From assembly GCA_004764695.1 (NCBI GenBank), contig SMSO01000031.1, forward strand, positions 1,969,048 through 2,033,047: a stretch of 64,000 nt of DNA, given 5' to 3'. Positions 1 through 10,184 of the stretch are shown here, in pieces. The notes beneath the pieces were generated by a model. It had not been told where the DNA came from. It saw only the letters and a program-made list of their open reading frames with translations, and searched no databases. Source of the stretch: Schizochytrium sp. TIO01 (taxonomy: Eukaryota; Sar; Bigyra; Thraustochytrida; Thraustochytriidae). Position 1 is the first letter of the stretch. The number at the start of each line of letters is the position of its first letter. A program made the position numbers and the translations under genes.

Positions 1-931
1 CTACCTTTAACGCTGTGTGACTCCTAGCGTATTTTATTCGCCGTATTCCCCGACCAAACCACGAAGAAGAAACAAATAATCAGTAGGTTGGCATTTTCAG
101 ACGGTATTAAAAGAAGGCGCACTCGAGGATAATATGGGGGGGGGGCGAATAAAATACGCGATGGGTAGTGTAGCAAATATGCTACCAAACATTAAAAAAA
201 TAATTAAAAATCTCTTTTCAGGAGCTTTGTAAAATAAGGAATTAAATGTTTGTTTGTTTATTTGTTTGTTTGTTTGTCTTTTAGTTACATGTTTGTCTAT
301 GAAGAAGATCAGTGATTGTGAAGTTCAATTGACAGACAGACAAACAGCCAGACTCAGACAGACCACCAACGCGCTCGCCGCTGCCCGCTGACTCCGGAGC
401 GTCCCGCAGCGGCTTTCCCTGCAGCGTCTGCGAGGACCAGCGTGGTCTCCGCCCGCCTCCACCGCCGCCGCTGCCGCTGCCGCGTCGCGAGGAGCGGTAT
501 CCTGACTTCGCCGGCGACCTGCTTGAGCTGTGGAGAAAGAGTCCTAAGTGGTGCTAGATAACTGTTAGAGTATCGAGCAAGGCGAATAACTACGACAAGA
601 GCGACTTCGACAACGAAGTTAATCTACGCCGTTGTGATCGTTTGGGGTTCATCAAACAAGCGCCTAACTTAAGGGACGTCGAGGTTGACACGGTTGTGAA
701 GACCTTGCAGCTCGGGATCTCTACAAAAGCTCACGCATTGCGGATCAATTAATTTCCTGTCCTTGTTGCCGTCTTCAACTCGAAGTGGCCCAGAAAACGC
801 CAACACAAGATCTTTGTCTTTGGGAATTGGTATTGTGAGCAGGATCATAATATCTCCAAGTCTTTCAATTCTTTCAATAGCTTGCCAGCAATTGACTCGG
901 ATTATCTTTTGTTCGTACCAAGTAGATCAAG
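1..931. other. Upstream region and 5' leader of the CNBD gene
   Basis: No coding region is supported here. The left 300 bases are AT-rich, with a G-run near 136-145 and a short TTTG repeat near 247-278. From about 360 to 500 the base composition changes to GC- and CpG-rich, which looks like a promoter. The stretch from about 540 to 931 is probably 5' untranslated leader of the gene that starts at 932. No TATA box was recognised. Confidence 0.5.
27..159. repeat. 16-bp perfect inverted repeat around about 100 bp
   Basis: Bases 27-42 (GCGTATTTTATTCGCC) are the exact reverse complement of bases 144-159, separated by 101 bases. The right arm abuts a G-run. The arrangement could be the ends of a very small non-autonomous element or a structured locus; no target-site duplication was identified. 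Confidence 0.6.
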
Positions 932-2476
932 ATGCCTAACTCATCTACAGCCAAGGCAGGCGCTGCCTCTGGATTGATTGAGGTTATGCCCGACGAAAGG
1001 AGGCTCGGAAGCCAGGCTGATGATGAAGTTAAGGAGGTCACCATGGATCAGAACCTGCCTGTGCGTAGCACCAGTGCAGGAACACAGCCTGCCAAGAGTC
1101 TGAGTGGCAAAATTGGTTCAATCGTGCGCTGGGTCAGCGACAGTTTTGGTGGCAAAAAGTACGAAGCCAAGCTTATGGAGAACTTGCGCAAGTCCACTAT
1201 GTTTAGATACTGCTCAGAGCAGTCGCGCTTGAGCCTTGCGAACTCCATGGAACTCGAGACCTTTAGCAAGGGTGACGTCCTGATGATCCAGGGCGAGCCC
1301 CAGACGTCCGCAATTATTATCGTTGACGGAAGCGTTGCTCGCCTCCGCCTTATCGATGACCAGCTGCACCAGATGGCTACACTTGGTGACGTTGGCAGCA
1401 CTGCGACTATTGGCATGCTGCACTTGATCCGTGAGGAGAAGGCCTTCTCCACGGTCCGTGCGCTCTCCGACGGTGCCTGCTTCCGTCTCTCTGCGGAGGT
1501 CTTCCGCGAGCTGCTGGAGGAATCGCCCGAGTTCGCGCAAGAGTGCGTGTTCTCACTCTGTAAAGAAGTCCGCGCTCACACCAAGCTCAAGCGGACACCG
1601 CTCTTCTTGCAAAGCGGTAAGGCCATGCCTGCTGAACCCTTGCCCTGGTTCGCAGTTTCTTGTGCCGCAGCTCTCGAGTCATTCTACCGATCCGGCCTCA
1701 ACGCTATCCTCAACGCCAAACTCACGGGAACTCCCCGTGGAGCACTTTTCCCCAACATGCATGTGCAACTTCCCACGCGTGTGCTCTACATCAACGGTTT
1801 CAAGGGCTTGCGGCACGTGCTCGACAGCCGCGTTCACGTGTCCGAGTATGATAACCCTGAGCTCGTCGGTCTTGGACTTGCAATTCTTCCTGGCCTTGCC
1901 ATGACTCCGATCAGTTCCATCCTTGAGGCGTGTAACGCAGGCCACGTTAACCCCGAACCTCTGCACACTAGATGGACTCGAGGACTTGTCCCTCGTTGTG
2001 GTCGCGAGATTCTCTTTGGTGTAGGAATCAACCAGCTCTCGGACTTTTTGGAGGAGCGTATGGAGATTTTTGAATCTCAGAACATGCGTAACCTTGGAGG
2101 CAGTCTCTTGGCGGGTATCCTTGCAGGATACTGCAGTCACATCCCGCATAACTTGTCTACGCTCAAACTTATGACGCCGTCCAAGAGCTACAGCCAACTG
2201 TTTAAAGAATTGCAGGCGCCATGGAACAAGTGGTTCGATAAGGAGTTCATGCCCATGTCGCGCACGGCAAGGCTACACAGCTCTACTTCGCAGCCTGCTG
2301 GTCGCCAGGTGTTGCGCTCAATTTTGGTGCCGGTGCTCACTTGCCTTTTGCCCAAGGGCGCACTTATTCGGACAACGCAGATCGCTGGTTCCTTCTTGAT
2401 TATCAACACCACAATCAACTACCTTTCTCACATCAATGTCAAAGTATCGGTCTCTCGAACCCCTAGCAGCGCTTGA
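932..2476 (+). CDS. Cyclic-nucleotide-binding-like domain fused to a mitochondrial-carrier-like region
   Basis: Single-exon protein of 514 aa. Residues about 82-218 read as a cyclic-nucleotide-binding (CAP/PKA-R) beta-roll followed by helices. The phosphate-binding cassette is atypical: where PKA-type domains have RSATV, residues 171-175 read AFSTV, so the key Arg is replaced by Ala and real cNMP binding is doubtful. Residues about 236-500 show three repeats in the style of the mitochondrial carrier family: paired hydrophobic helices with even-helix motifs LPTRVLYI (280-287), GLVPRCGREILF (351-362) and LLPKGALIRTT (472-482), and an odd-helix-like AGYCSHIPHNLSTLK (398-412). The canonical Px[DE]xx[KR] is not intact, so transport is uncertain. 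The role may be a cNMP-domain-regulated carrier or a non-transporting membrane scaffold. The start is the first ATG, with a purine at -3. Confidence 0.72.
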   Translation: MPNSSTAKAGAASGLIEVMPDERRLGSQADDEVKEVTMDQNLPVRSTSAGTQPAKSLSGKIGSIVRWVSDSFGGKKYEAKLMENLRKSTMFRYCSEQSRLSLANSMELETFSKGDVLMIQGEPQTSAIIIVDGSVARLRLIDDQLHQMATLGDVGSTATIGMLHLIREEKAFSTVRALSDGACFRLSAEVFRELLEESPEFAQECVFSLCKEVRAHTKLKRTPLFLQSGKAMPAEPLPWFAVSCAAALESFYRSGLNAILNAKLTGTPRGALFPNMHVQLPTRVLYINGFKGLRHVLDSRVHVSEYDNPELVGLGLAILPGLAMTPISSILEACNAGHVNPEPLHTRWTRGLVPRCGREILFGVGINQLSDFLEERMEIFESQNMRNLGGSLLAGILAGYCSHIPHNLSTLKLMTPSKSYSQLFKELQAPWNKWFDKEFMPMSRTARLHSSTSQPAGRQVLRSILVPVLTCLLPKGALIRTTQIAGSFLIINTTINYLSHINVKVSVSRTPSSA

Positions 2477-3054
2477 GGCCCAATATACTAGATTTTACTA
2501 CCTATCATAATTTTACTACTTTTTGACCGCTAAACTGATTTCCAGAGCATTTTTTCCCATGTTTGAAGCATTTCGCTCTTCGAGAGAACACGCGGACATT
2601 CTATGAATATAGTTCATCCCTCGCCAAAAGAAAAGCTCAATGTGGAACATCTCCATCTGCAAACGCCGCGAAGTACTTGTCAAAAATTGACTCTAGAGAA
2701 CAGAAAAGAAATCGTTTTGCCTTTCCATAACCAAGCTAGTTATTGCTTCTGGTCGCCTACTAGCGTGCCATCAAACAAATGCTGATAAATCTATGCCACA
2801 TTTATAAGAACGAGTTCTGAAGGTAAGTAGCTAAGCTACTTTCTGCCAGATCGCAGCACAAACTAGACGGCCCTTCATTCATGTCAAGTTCCCTAAATGG
2901 CCTTAACAATAAAATGAAACAAAATAAAATAAAACAAATTGAAATGAATTAAATCGTTTATATTTAAGCTATGGAGTATTTTAACATTAAAAAGTAAATC
3001 AACAGCGCTCGCCGAACAATCTATTGTCTCCAATCAACTTGAACTTCAAGCCGT

Positions 3055-3107
3055 GCGACGTCACCCTTGAGTGCTTGCAAAGCACCGGCCTGACTCTGTG
3101 ACGTCGC
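3055..3107. repeat. Nested inverted repeat with GACGTC arms
   Basis: Outer arms GCGACGTCAC (3055-3064) and GTGACGTCGC (3098-3107) are exact reverse complements. An inner hairpin GTGCTT-gca-AAGCAC occupies 3071-3085. Each outer arm also contains the palindrome GACGTC, the core of CREB/ATF-type bZIP sites. It could be a cruciform or a paired bZIP binding site; nearest downstream gene is the Cu-ATPase at 5259. Confidence 0.55.
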
Positions 3108-4455
3108 CGAGGCAATTGTGCCTGAATTAAAGCAAACGAATAACTGCACGAGAATAACAGGATTTCGTTCGCAGGTTGTCTTATTCGTTCGCAGAAGTTG
3201 CCCTTTAAGTTACAACTGAAATGTCTCGCTCGGTCTATGGACGTCTTTCGTCTGCGTGCAACCTCAGCCCTGTGATCATCTCAGGTCAGTCTTTGCTCTT
3301 GGGCGGCACATGAAATGAATTGGGTACGAGCACTGGGATTTAGTTCTTCACGAGGTACCGAGGAGTCGGCAGTTGTTGCAGATGGTCACTAGAAAGTTGG
3401 AACGTCAAGATGGCTCCCGTTTTCAGCGCTTGAGCGGTATCCATCCGCCAGTCAGTCTGATTCCAATGCGATAAATCTCCAAGCAGCGCTCCATCGATCT
3501 CTCGGCCGCTCCCGTCTGCAGCAGCTGCTGCATCTACGCCACGCGAAACTGATGATCGATCACAAACCCCTCCCTCGCCTGCGAGAAAGAATAGGTTGCG
3601 CTTTACATTGGGAATCCGAGTGCTTTACATTCCAGCAGTTACTGCTTCTGGAGGTGGCGTGGAGAATGACGTTGTACGTATTCAGAGCTCCATGGCTTGG
3701 TTGAAGTCGTCTCCAGCGCCCTTTTGGTGGCCTCAGGCTCGTCGTGGTTGAGATCCTCAGTGTGCAAGAGCTTTGATCAGCGCTCTGCACGCGAGCAAGC
3801 GTGCCTTTCAGCCAGAATTGCTCTCTTGTAACCTTCACGTGACCTGAACTCACTCAGACATTGTCGAGACTGCCATAGAGCTTTCTTGACGACTGCGTAG
3901 AGGCCACACAGCTCTGTGGCTCTTGAAAGTACTGCATGCACTGCGTCTGCTCGATATCCACGAGCTGAGCGAGAATCGATCGCTTCGCCAAATTGCCCTG
4001 CGGTGATCAAGTGAACAATAAGAAGAGCTGAAGCTCGAATTGCCGCTCGGGTATGGGCTCTTGTCCAGTCATTCATGCCACTCTCAAGTCGCATCAACGT
4101 CTTCGCATTGGAGGAGGCGCTGTTGTTTTGAGCAACGTCTGTCACTCTGAACTGGTTGACACATTCCATTCCAAGGCTGAGCGATACGAAACAAAGAGTC
4201 TTCCTCCGGAATTTCCCGAGTCGCCAATCTCCATATCCACCAAAATCATTAAATCCCTCCAACGATCCCCTGCAAGCCTTGCCGAATTTGCTTCCACTCT
4301 GCGAGGCTTCCAGCTCGCGAGCCACGTGGAAAGCGACTGTTGATTGAGGAAATTGGTCGATTGATTTGATTGATTTCATCGATCGATTTGATCGATTGAT
4401 TTCATCAACCAATTGATTATCAAAATTGATCTTAGAAACTCTTTTTTATTTCATG

Positions 4456-4545
4456 TTAAAATAAATAAATAAATATATAAATAAGTAAATAAGTATAAAT
4501 AAGTATAAATAAGTATAAATAAGTAAATAAGTAAATAAAAAACCT
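4456..4545. repeat. AT-rich tandem repeat (AAATA / AAGTATAAAT)
   Basis: About 90 bases of short imperfect repeats built from AAATA, AAGTA and AAGTATAAAT. Just upstream, 4340-4420, is a cluster of overlapping GATT and GATC words. Confidence 0.7.
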
Positions 4546-5258
4546 AAGCTGTGGCAGCTCTTAAATAGCAACTCATCCTAAACTTCGCACGACCGTCGAG
4601 GTACTGCAGGTTCTCTCAAACCCACAACCCCAGATTAATCTTGGATATCTACGCGTCGAAACTGAGAAGGAGGTGTTTGAGACACGCTCATCGCGTACTG
4701 CGTCGAGCACCTTATCTACAACCTCGACTCGGTCGGAGTTTGAGGCGGGTTATTCTAGCAACTTGATTTCTCTCTAGCTAGTCTTCTGCATCAAGTTCGG
4801 TGGTGCTCTGTGGCGTCCTCAACTTGGTCTTCACTGTCAACAACAACTTCTGCACCAGTACCTTTAATTCACGAAACTAGCAAAACTCAAACACGGACCT
4901 CTTCCTAAGTGCATCGGGGTGGTTGGACGCCGCGTGTCGGCATCCCGGCCATTTAATCCGGGACTCGCGAACCTCAAGTTTTCCACTGTGAGATTTGGTT
5001 TCGTTGGGTTTCTCCTTGACGATTCATTCGCTTTTTCTCAGTTCTCCAAGCCAAGGTATCATAGAAGTACTCTTGAGTGAGTATCAAATCAGATAAATTG
5101 GTGTGCCCAATCCCCCGCCCCCTCCGGGTTGTATGAAGGATTTCAACATCCCTAGGAATCGCAACTTTCTCCAGATTAGGATCGAAGGAAACAAATCCAA
5201 AATACTTCTGAATAAGTATTAACATCTTTGCTTGCGAATTCTACAGCAAAAAACAAAG

Positions 5259-8200
5259 ATGACTGCAATGATTGCTCAAATTTTTGTAGGCGGCATGACC
5301 TGTGGTAACTGCGCTGCTACTGTAACACGTGCGAGCGAGGCCCTTGATGGTGTACGGTCGTGTGTAGTAAATGTGGTTTCAGGCACAGCCGAGGTGAAGT
5401 TTGATGGCACCGTCGTGAACGTAGACCGCGTGGTCGAGGCCATCGAGGACGTTGGATTTGAAGCTGAAGTCGCCTTCGTTCGCGAAGACAACTCTGCTGC
5501 CAAAAACCGCCGTGCACGAGCTAGCTTTCGTCTTGGTGGTTTAACCTGCTCCTCGTGTGCTAATGCTGTTGAGAAAGCTGTACGCAAACTTGACGGCGTA
5601 GACCCTGCACACATCTCCGTTGCTGTCCTGCCAGAAAACCGCCTTGATGTGCGCTTAGATCTCGATAAAACTTCTGCGCAGCAGGTTGTTGAGGCTGTAG
5701 AGAGCATAGGTTTCGAAGCCGAGCTTGAAACTTGCCATGAGGACAAAGACCGTAGTCAGGAGGACTTTGTCGTACGGACAATTATCCTTCGACTTGCCAA
5801 AAATGCTGGCGCTGCGAAGAGATACATTGAAGCGCTTCCTGGAGTCAAGTCTATCAACAAGGTTGAAGACCCGAAAGCCACCAAGAAGAGACGTAAAAAT
5901 GCACAGCAGAACCAAGGCCGGCTGACCAACGGAACATTAGGCGAAGTTCCAGACCTGGAGCAGCGCTTGTTGGACGACCAGGGTCCTGAGGGTGGTGACT
6001 TAGAGGTCATTTTTGATGACCGCGTGCTGAAGCTTCGAAAGCTGCGTCAAGATCTTCTTCGCGAAGACGGAGCCGTGCAGTGTGAGTCCTTAGAAATTAT
6101 GGATCGCACAAGCTTCGCTATGCACCATCGTGCATCAGAGGACCGTCGCCAAGCAGAAATGGATAATTGGTGGCGTGACCTTAAGTTCGCACTCATTTTT
6201 GCAGTTCCAGTTTTTACTGTTTCTATGGTTCTTTGCAACTTCCCAGCACCAGTTTCAACGTGGCTCATGAGCGAATGTTTTGCTGGAATCACATGGGAGG
6301 AAGCTATTTGTTGGGTACTTGCAACGCCTGTGCAATTTGTGTCAGGCGCGCGCTTCTACAGAGAAGCATGGCATTCTATCCACTCCGGGTCTCTCGGTAT
6401 GGCAATTCTCGTCGTGCTTGGAACATCAACTGCTTATGGCTACAGCGTCTTCGCAGTTCTTTACAATGCTAGCATGCCAACCAGCATGGAACGTCCTCGT
6501 CTCATGCAAATGTTTGAAAGTTCTGCTTTGTTGATCTCATTTGTTCTCTTGGGTAAATATCTCGAAGCCCAGGCCAAGGCATCCACCTCGGTTGCAATTG
6601 ACAAGCTTGCTAAACTTACACCTGACACAGCACGCATCCTTACTGATGACGGAAAGGATGAGGAGGAAACAAGTCTTGTGCTCCTGCAACGAGACGATAT
6701 TGTCATCGTGCGACCTGGAGAACGCATTGCCTGTGATGGAACCATCGAGCATGGCTCAGCGTCCATCGATGAATCCATGCTTACAGGTGAATCGGTCCCT
6801 GTAAACAAGAAGAAGGGAGATGAGGTTATTGGAGGTACCATCTGTGTGGATGGATCTTTGCAGGTTCGCGTTTCTGTTACTGGCGAAGGATCGACACTGG
6901 CGCAGATCATCCAACTTGTCGAAAAGGCCCAAACCTCAAAAGCCCCTATTCAAGTTGTTGCAGACCGTATCGCGGGACGTTTTGTGCCCTTTGTGCTTTG
7001 CTGCTCTGTTTTGACATTTGTGTTTTGGCTTGCTCTACTCAAGTCAGGCCTCATTGATGAAGCCAAGGCCAGCTGGCCTTACCACAACGAGGGTCTTAAT
7101 GACACTACTTTTGCACTTCTATTTGGTATTTCTGTGCTGGTCATTGCATGCCCGTGTGCCCTCGGTTTGGCAACGCCCACTGCCGTGATGGTTGGCTCTG
7201 GCGTTGGTGCTGAACATGGTATCCTCATCAAGGGTGGCGAGGCCCTGGAGATTGCTTCGAAGGTTACTGCCGTTGTTTTTGATAAAACAGGTACCTTAAC
7301 AGAGGGCGCACCTTCGGTGGATGAGATAATGCTTCTCTCCAACCGATTGTATGTAAGTCCGAATCACCAAGCCAAAACCTGTGGCGAGAGTCTTTCTATG
7401 TTGGATTTTGAATCTTCAGAAACAGGCCCTGCCGCAGTGGCTCACGATAAAGCACACGTAAATGACGCACGTGACTCGGTAATGCGAAATGTCATGTTTT
7501 TTGCAGCCTGCGCAGAAAATGGAAGTGAACACCCTCTTGCTCGTGGAATTCTTGCAAAGGCAAAATCACTCGGTATCGGCCCCGCCCCATCTGCATCAGA
7601 CAATGCTTCAAGTTCTTCAGGCGCAACCAAAACCTCTGATCGGCTTGAGCTTATCCCTGCGCAAGATTTTGTAAGTGAAGCAGGGCGCGGCGTTCAGTGC
7701 ATCGTGGGAAAGCATATGGTACACTTGGGTAACCGCCGCAGTCTGGAATCTAACAAGATTGAAGTTCGCGACGGCACCAACGAGGCTATGGAGTATCTTG
7801 AGTCGCGCGGAATGACGGCAGTTTGTGTCTCTGTAGACGGCAAAACGGAAGCAGTTCTTGGGTTGATTGACCGAGCGCGAGATGAGGCTGCCCAGACTGT
7901 TAGCGCTTTGCAGCACGTCTTAGGAGTCCAAGTTTACATGCTTACAGGAGACAACTCTCGTACAGCTGCTGTTGTAGCCGCAGATATCGGAATTGATCTT
8001 GCGAATGTAGTCGCCGATGTGCTTCCTGCTGACAAGGTTGCTTGTATTGAACGTCTTCAGCGCGAAGCACCTAAAAATGGAGCTGGCAGAAGTGTTATTG
8101 CCATGGTGGGCGATGGCATTAACGATTCCCCGGCTCTCGCTCAAGCTGATATTGGTATTGCTGTTGGTGCTGGCACGGATGTAGCTATTGAGGCTGCTGG

Positions 8201-8756
8201 TCTTGTATTGGTGAATTCCAAGCTTACGGATGTTCTCATTGCAATTGATTTAGCGCGTGTCATCTATTCTCGTATCCGCTGGAACTTTGTTTGGGCGTTG
8301 GGTTACAACACCTTGGCAATTCCACTGGCCGCGGGTGTGCTTTATCCTTTTATTCACGTGGCCCTTCCACCGTTTGTTGCTGCTGCTGCGATGGCCCTTT
8401 CTTCAATTTCCGTAGTGACAATGTCTCTTCTTTTGAAACGCTATAAACCACCAAAGATTGCGCAGCGCAAGTATGGGCGAACGTTGCGTAATGGAACGTT
8501 GGGACTTGAGTCCTTGGATATTATTATTAGATCGCAGCACAAACAGGAGGTTCAAGTTCGGTGTGTGAACATGCAAAACGGTCTCCCATGTGCCTGTCCT
8601 CCTGAAACTTGCGAGTGTGCAGACTGCGAAGAACATGCTGTCAAGTCAACTCGTGAAGTTTTTATGCCTGGATGCGCTCGTGCATTTGGCGGTTCGTGCA
8701 ACTGTGGCAAGAATTGTAGTTGTGGCGAATCCTGCACTTGTGGGCAATCCGAATGA
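5259..8756 (+). CDS. Copper-exporting P1B-type ATPase with metallothionein-like C-terminal tail
   Basis: 1165 aa, one exon. It should move Cu(I) across a membrane at the expense of ATP, as CopA, Ccc2 and ATP7A/B do. Two intact HMA metal-binding domains come first (GMTCGNC near residue 13, GLTCSSC near 92). A third HMA-like fold at about 170-275 lacks CxxC and carries a basic insert (KKRRKN). Core motifs: TGES; CPC at 631-633 in the transport helix; phosphorylated Asp675 in DKTGTLT; SEHPLA; TGDN; GDGINDSPAL; and C-terminal helices with YN and MALSS, which mark the Cu(I) group. Residues about 1102-1162 hold 13 Cys in CxC and CxxC patterns, ending SCNCGKNCSCGESCTCG, like a metallothionein. The frame opens upstream at a TTG, but the first ATG (5259, A at -3) is the likely start; another ATG follows at 5268. 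AATAAA lies 60 bases after the stop. Confidence 0.95.
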   Translation: MTAMIAQIFVGGMTCGNCAATVTRASEALDGVRSCVVNVVSGTAEVKFDGTVVNVDRVVEAIEDVGFEAEVAFVREDNSAAKNRRARASFRLGGLTCSSCANAVEKAVRKLDGVDPAHISVAVLPENRLDVRLDLDKTSAQQVVEAVESIGFEAELETCHEDKDRSQEDFVVRTIILRLAKNAGAAKRYIEALPGVKSINKVEDPKATKKRRKNAQQNQGRLTNGTLGEVPDLEQRLLDDQGPEGGDLEVIFDDRVLKLRKLRQDLLREDGAVQCESLEIMDRTSFAMHHRASEDRRQAEMDNWWRDLKFALIFAVPVFTVSMVLCNFPAPVSTWLMSECFAGITWEEAICWVLATPVQFVSGARFYREAWHSIHSGSLGMAILVVLGTSTAYGYSVFAVLYNASMPTSMERPRLMQMFESSALLISFVLLGKYLEAQAKASTSVAIDKLAKLTPDTARILTDDGKDEEETSLVLLQRDDIVIVRPGERIACDGTIEHGSASIDESMLTGESVPVNKKKGDEVIGGTICVDGSLQVRVSVTGEGSTLAQIIQLVEKAQTSKAPIQVVADRIAGRFVPFVLCCSVLTFVFWLALLKSGLIDEAKASWPYHNEGLNDTTFALLFGISVLVIACPCALGLATPTAVMVGSGVGAEHGILIKGGEALEIASKVTAVVFDKTGTLTEGAPSVDEIMLLSNRLYVSPNHQAKTCGESLSMLDFESSETGPAAVAHDKAHVNDARDSVMRNVMFFAACAENGSEHPLARGILAKAKSLGIGPAPSASDNASSSSGATKTSDRLELIPAQDFVSEAGRGVQCIVGKHMVHLGNRRSLESNKIEVRDGTNEAMEYLESRGMTAVCVSVDGKTEAVLGLIDRARDEAAQTVSALQHVLGVQVYMLTGDNSRTAAVVAADIGIDLANVVADVLPADKVACIERLQREAPKNGAGRSVIAMVGDGINDSPALAQADIGIAVGAGTDVAIEAAGLVLVNSKLTDVLIAIDLARVIYSRIRWNFVWALGYNTLAIPLAAGVLYPFIHVALPPFVAAAAMALSSISVVTMSLLLKRYKPPKIAQRKYGRTLRNGTLGLESLDIIIRSQHKQEVQVRCVNMQNGLPCACPPETCECADCEEHAVKSTREVFMPGCARAFGGSCNCGKNCSCGESCTCGQSE

Positions 8757-8815
8757 AATCTGAAGGAACCGTAAACCTTTACATTTGAATGCTCTCCTTT
8801 CTAGCAGAAGCAGTA

Positions 8816-8821
8816 AATAAA
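8816..8821 (+). terminator. Probable polyadenylation signal of the Cu-ATPase gene
   Basis: AATAAA about 60 bases after the stop codon at 8756, at a usual distance for a 3' untranslated region. Confidence 0.5.
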
Positions 8822-9321
8822 TTGAGTTCTGTTTTTGCCTGTTTCTTCCTTCTTACATCGATAGGTTTTATTCTATCAGCATTTGTTTTTTATTCTATTT
8901 TTCGGGTTTGCTGACTGATCCCACATGCACAAATAACTCCAACGATGCAGTTTAAGCCACTCCATTAACCTTTTGCTAGGACATATGTTTCTAGCGTGTA
9001 AGTAAGCTGCCTCATTTCCCATTCTGAATTCGCTTTCTTGTATCCTTTTCACAGAGCTAAGGCTCTCTTTTTGCAGTGCCGGCACACGCCTGCCTTTATT
9101 TTTCACAAACGAGCCAGCGAGTGAAATCTTCACAGATCTTGGCTTACACCATCCCATAAAATCGGTCCTCTTTATTCGCATAAGCCATAGTTTCGTGGAA
9201 AATATTATCTTTACCAAAAAAATCTTCAGATGTGCAATGCTTTCAGGACTCCTTCGCATCGAGTTTTCACATTGCATCAACGTCTCCAGTTCGTCCGCGA
9301 CGCACAGCGAAGTCTCCGTCG

Positions 9322-9349
9322 TATTTCGGCGCAAATAAGCGCCGAAATA
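9322..9349. repeat. 11-bp perfect hairpin
   Basis: TATTTCGGCGC (9322-9332) pairs exactly with GCGCCGAAATA (9339-9349) around a 6-base AAATAA loop. It stands in an intergenic region and could be a cruciform or a dyad protein-binding site. Confidence 0.6.
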
Positions 9350-10184
9350 GTGCACATGCATGCTTTATCTTTTGTGTTATTCTATTAATTTCTAATTTTT
9401 TTTCACATAAATCAATTTAAAATAAGAAAAAGATGTAAAAGCTCTTTTATCCGCCACCTTACTGCACATAGTAGCAGTGCTAACATAGAACTAGTTACTA
9501 GTTACTAGCACCCACTCATCATCAGGAGAACTATAATTTCTTTTTAAGCGCGGCAAGGCAAGGTAGTCTTATAGTTAGAGGTAGCTGTGCATTAAAGTCT
9601 TTTTACAAATCTAAAAAATGTAGAATGGAAAGAAAGGAAATTAGTCGAACACAATGCATAAACACACTCTTTGTGAACGAAAGAAAGACGAGCGAGCGAG
9701 GGCGATCACAATACCTTATCTGAGGGCACCAAAGCTTGCTTGCTTCCCTCTGCTTGCAGCTGCTATTTTTCTGGGAGAGCTGGAGCTTACCTGCACTCGA
9801 TTATTCGTCAGCCTCTGGCCGGAACGCTATAAGCGATTGATCGATTCACTGTCCATTGTTTGTGCGGCACGCGCGAGGTTCCTGCCGATCGAGTCCATCT
9901 GGACTAGCCCAGCGCCTCCTTTGGCGCTTACAAAGCTCCAGGCCAGACTTATCAACGAAGGTTCCGCGAAGTCACACGTTTGGACTGCTTTAGTGGTTAG
10001 CGCGAGGCTGGTGAGGACAACCCTGATCAGTTAATAAACCAGCTGGGTCTTGATCGTGTACTTGATCATCTTGTGGTATACATTTTTGGCAATACCTTGT
10101 CGAGTTCCAGAGCTCTAAATTTTCAATTTCGAAAAGCTAAGGTCTTGGGTGGTCTGATAGCTTTTGATTGACGCAGATAACATA

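Larger units (their letters stand above)
2477..5258. other. Gene-poor intergenic region
   Basis: No gene could be supported. Bases 2477-3000 are the 3' side of the CNBD gene, with AAATA/AAATAAA runs near 2905-2950. A structured inverted repeat lies at 3055-3107. A 30-codon frame (ATG at 3221) ends in TGA and overlaps a GTCAGT donor-like site. A minus-strand open stretch at 3777-4379 has no recognisable domain. Short GATT/GATC and AAGTATAAAT repeats fill 4340-4545. The last 300 bases are probably promoter and leader of the Cu-ATPase gene. Confidence 0.5.
8757..10184. other. Intergenic region before the PP2C gene
   Basis: AT-rich, with no supported gene. Open stretches occur on the minus strand (8876-9361) and plus strand (9654-10034), but neither has a recognisable domain. 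A strong hairpin lies at 9322-9349. Bases 9650-10184 are less AT-rich and are probably promoter and leader of the phosphatase gene. Confidence 0.5.

Noticed and set aside
3777-4379. Minus-strand open frame of about 200 codons
   Set aside because: Its first ATG lies inside a GATT/GATC repeat, it has no recognisable domain, and the opposite strand is equally open. Not supported as a gene.
8876-9361. Minus-strand open frame of 161 codons
   Set aside because: AT-rich spacer, no domain, and the start lies next to a hairpin. Treated as chance.
9654-10034. Plus-strand frame of 126 codons before the PP2C gene
   Set aside because: No domain and ends 150 bases before the phosphatase start; more likely promoter or leader.
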